Shown here piece by piece: positions 63,718-64,000 of a stretch of 64,000 bases of DNA. The translations under genes and the position numbers were made by a program. Origin of the DNA: Roseateles sp. YR242 (GTDB lineage: Bacteria; Pseudomonadota; Gammaproteobacteria; Burkholderiales; Burkholderiaceae_C); NCBI RefSeq assembly GCF_900109745.1, contig NZ_FOAV01000015.1, forward strand, positions 1 to 64,000, read 5' to 3'. The stretch's first letter is position 1, and each line of letters begins with the position of its first letter. The notes under the pieces were generated by a model that did not search any database, was not told the DNA's origin, and saw only the letters and a program-made list of their open reading frames with translations.

Positions 63718-64000
63718 TGCGGAGCCGAGGGGCGCAGATTCGCGAGTTCGGCTTCGGAAATGATTTCCATGGCGCGAACGACCTTGTTGACACCCTTCAC
63801 ACCACGGGCAATGTCGGTGGCCCGCGCCGCTTCACGTTCAGTCACGCGGCCCATGATGTAGACGTTGCCACGTTCCACCACCAGATAAAAAGCGTTGGAC
63901 ACCAGGTCCTTGGCATCCACCAGGCTGGCCTTGACCTTGGTGGCGATGGCCAGGTCATTGGCCCGGCTCGACAGCGAGCTGAGCATGCCCACGCCCACTT
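63714..64000 (-). CDS. BON-domain protein, DolP/YraP-like, C-terminal part (truncated by window edge)
   Basis: About 95 residues, open to the window end. The BON domain [66 protein letters not shown] (in part) is the second of two expected in DolP/YraP, an outer-membrane lipoprotein needed for envelope integrity. The GTG at 63998 is unlikely to be the true start. Confidence 0.85.
   Translation of the reverse strand, partial: VGVGMLSSLSSRANDLAIATKVKASLVDAKDLVSNAFYLVVERGNVYIMGRVTEREAARATDIARGVKGVNKVVRAMEIISEAELANLRPSAPQ

Overview
The window is a high-GC chromosomal segment of a betaproteobacterium. The gene content (class I gshA, hisG/hisD, divergent yggS|pilT with pilU, a fused indolepyruvate ferredoxin oxidoreductase, a PHA granule protein, several chemoreceptors, an orphan cheZ) points to Burkholderiales, most likely the Roseateles/Mitsuaria/Rubrivivax/Leptothrix group. 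That placement is an inference from family recognition. No rRNA, tRNA or CRISPR array was seen.

Layout. 1-0.36 kb: 3' end of an IS110-type insertion sequence lying against what looks like half of a palindromic element. 0.5-11.3 kb: CNB-domain/FAD oxidoreductase, YciA-like thioesterase, gshA, a DUF1415/M20 peptidase pair, an ABC solute-binding protein, a molybdopterin oxidoreductase and a lipoprotein aminopeptidase. 11.4-18 kb: lipid-related genes (PHA-system protein, acyl-CoA-binding protein, wax-ester synthase/DGAT, Tat-exported hydrolase, dienoyl-CoA isomerase, TetR). 18-22.3 kb: two-gene ABC exporter, BolA, hisG, hisD. 22.3-32.1 kb: a rearranged stretch in which a chemoreceptor and an exonuclease-MFS pair exist as intact and broken copies around an AT-rich island carrying a secreted zinc metalloprotease. 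32-44 kb: secreted peptidase, a fumC operon with a Fur-box-like promoter, DUF1501/DUF1800 pair, indolepyruvate oxidoreductase with divergent Lrp, CBS protein. 44-50.4 kb: cheZ, mtfA, two unknown proteins, RbgA-like GTPase. 50.4-55 kb: a copper-handling operon (His-rich protein, TolC, multicopper oxidase, CusF-like). 55-61.6 kb: chemoreceptor, yggS, pilT, pilU, a beta-hydroxyacid dehydrogenase. 61.6-63.7 kb: remains of a P2-like prophage with two unknown genes. The right edge cuts a DolP/YraP-like BON protein.

The most interesting signal is a dispersed, about 105-nt intergenic element with three full copies (11390-11494, 22447-22549, 58929-59034). A 49-50 nt core is nearly constant, while the flanking 27-28 nt arms differ between copies but remain complementary within each copy. 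Six of the seven arm imperfections are G-U pairs, and only on the strand where the core reads GTAA...ACATGGA. This argues for a structured RNA family. A possible fourth, IS110-disrupted half copy sits at 341-356. A second palindromic family (GGAACCTCTGCATAACTCC type) occurs near 17.15, 17.35 and 45.4 kb.

Functional themes: type IV pilus retraction and chemotaxis (pilT, pilU, two receptors, cheZ), storage-lipid metabolism, copper detoxification, iron-sparing fumarase expression, and several exported metalloproteases.
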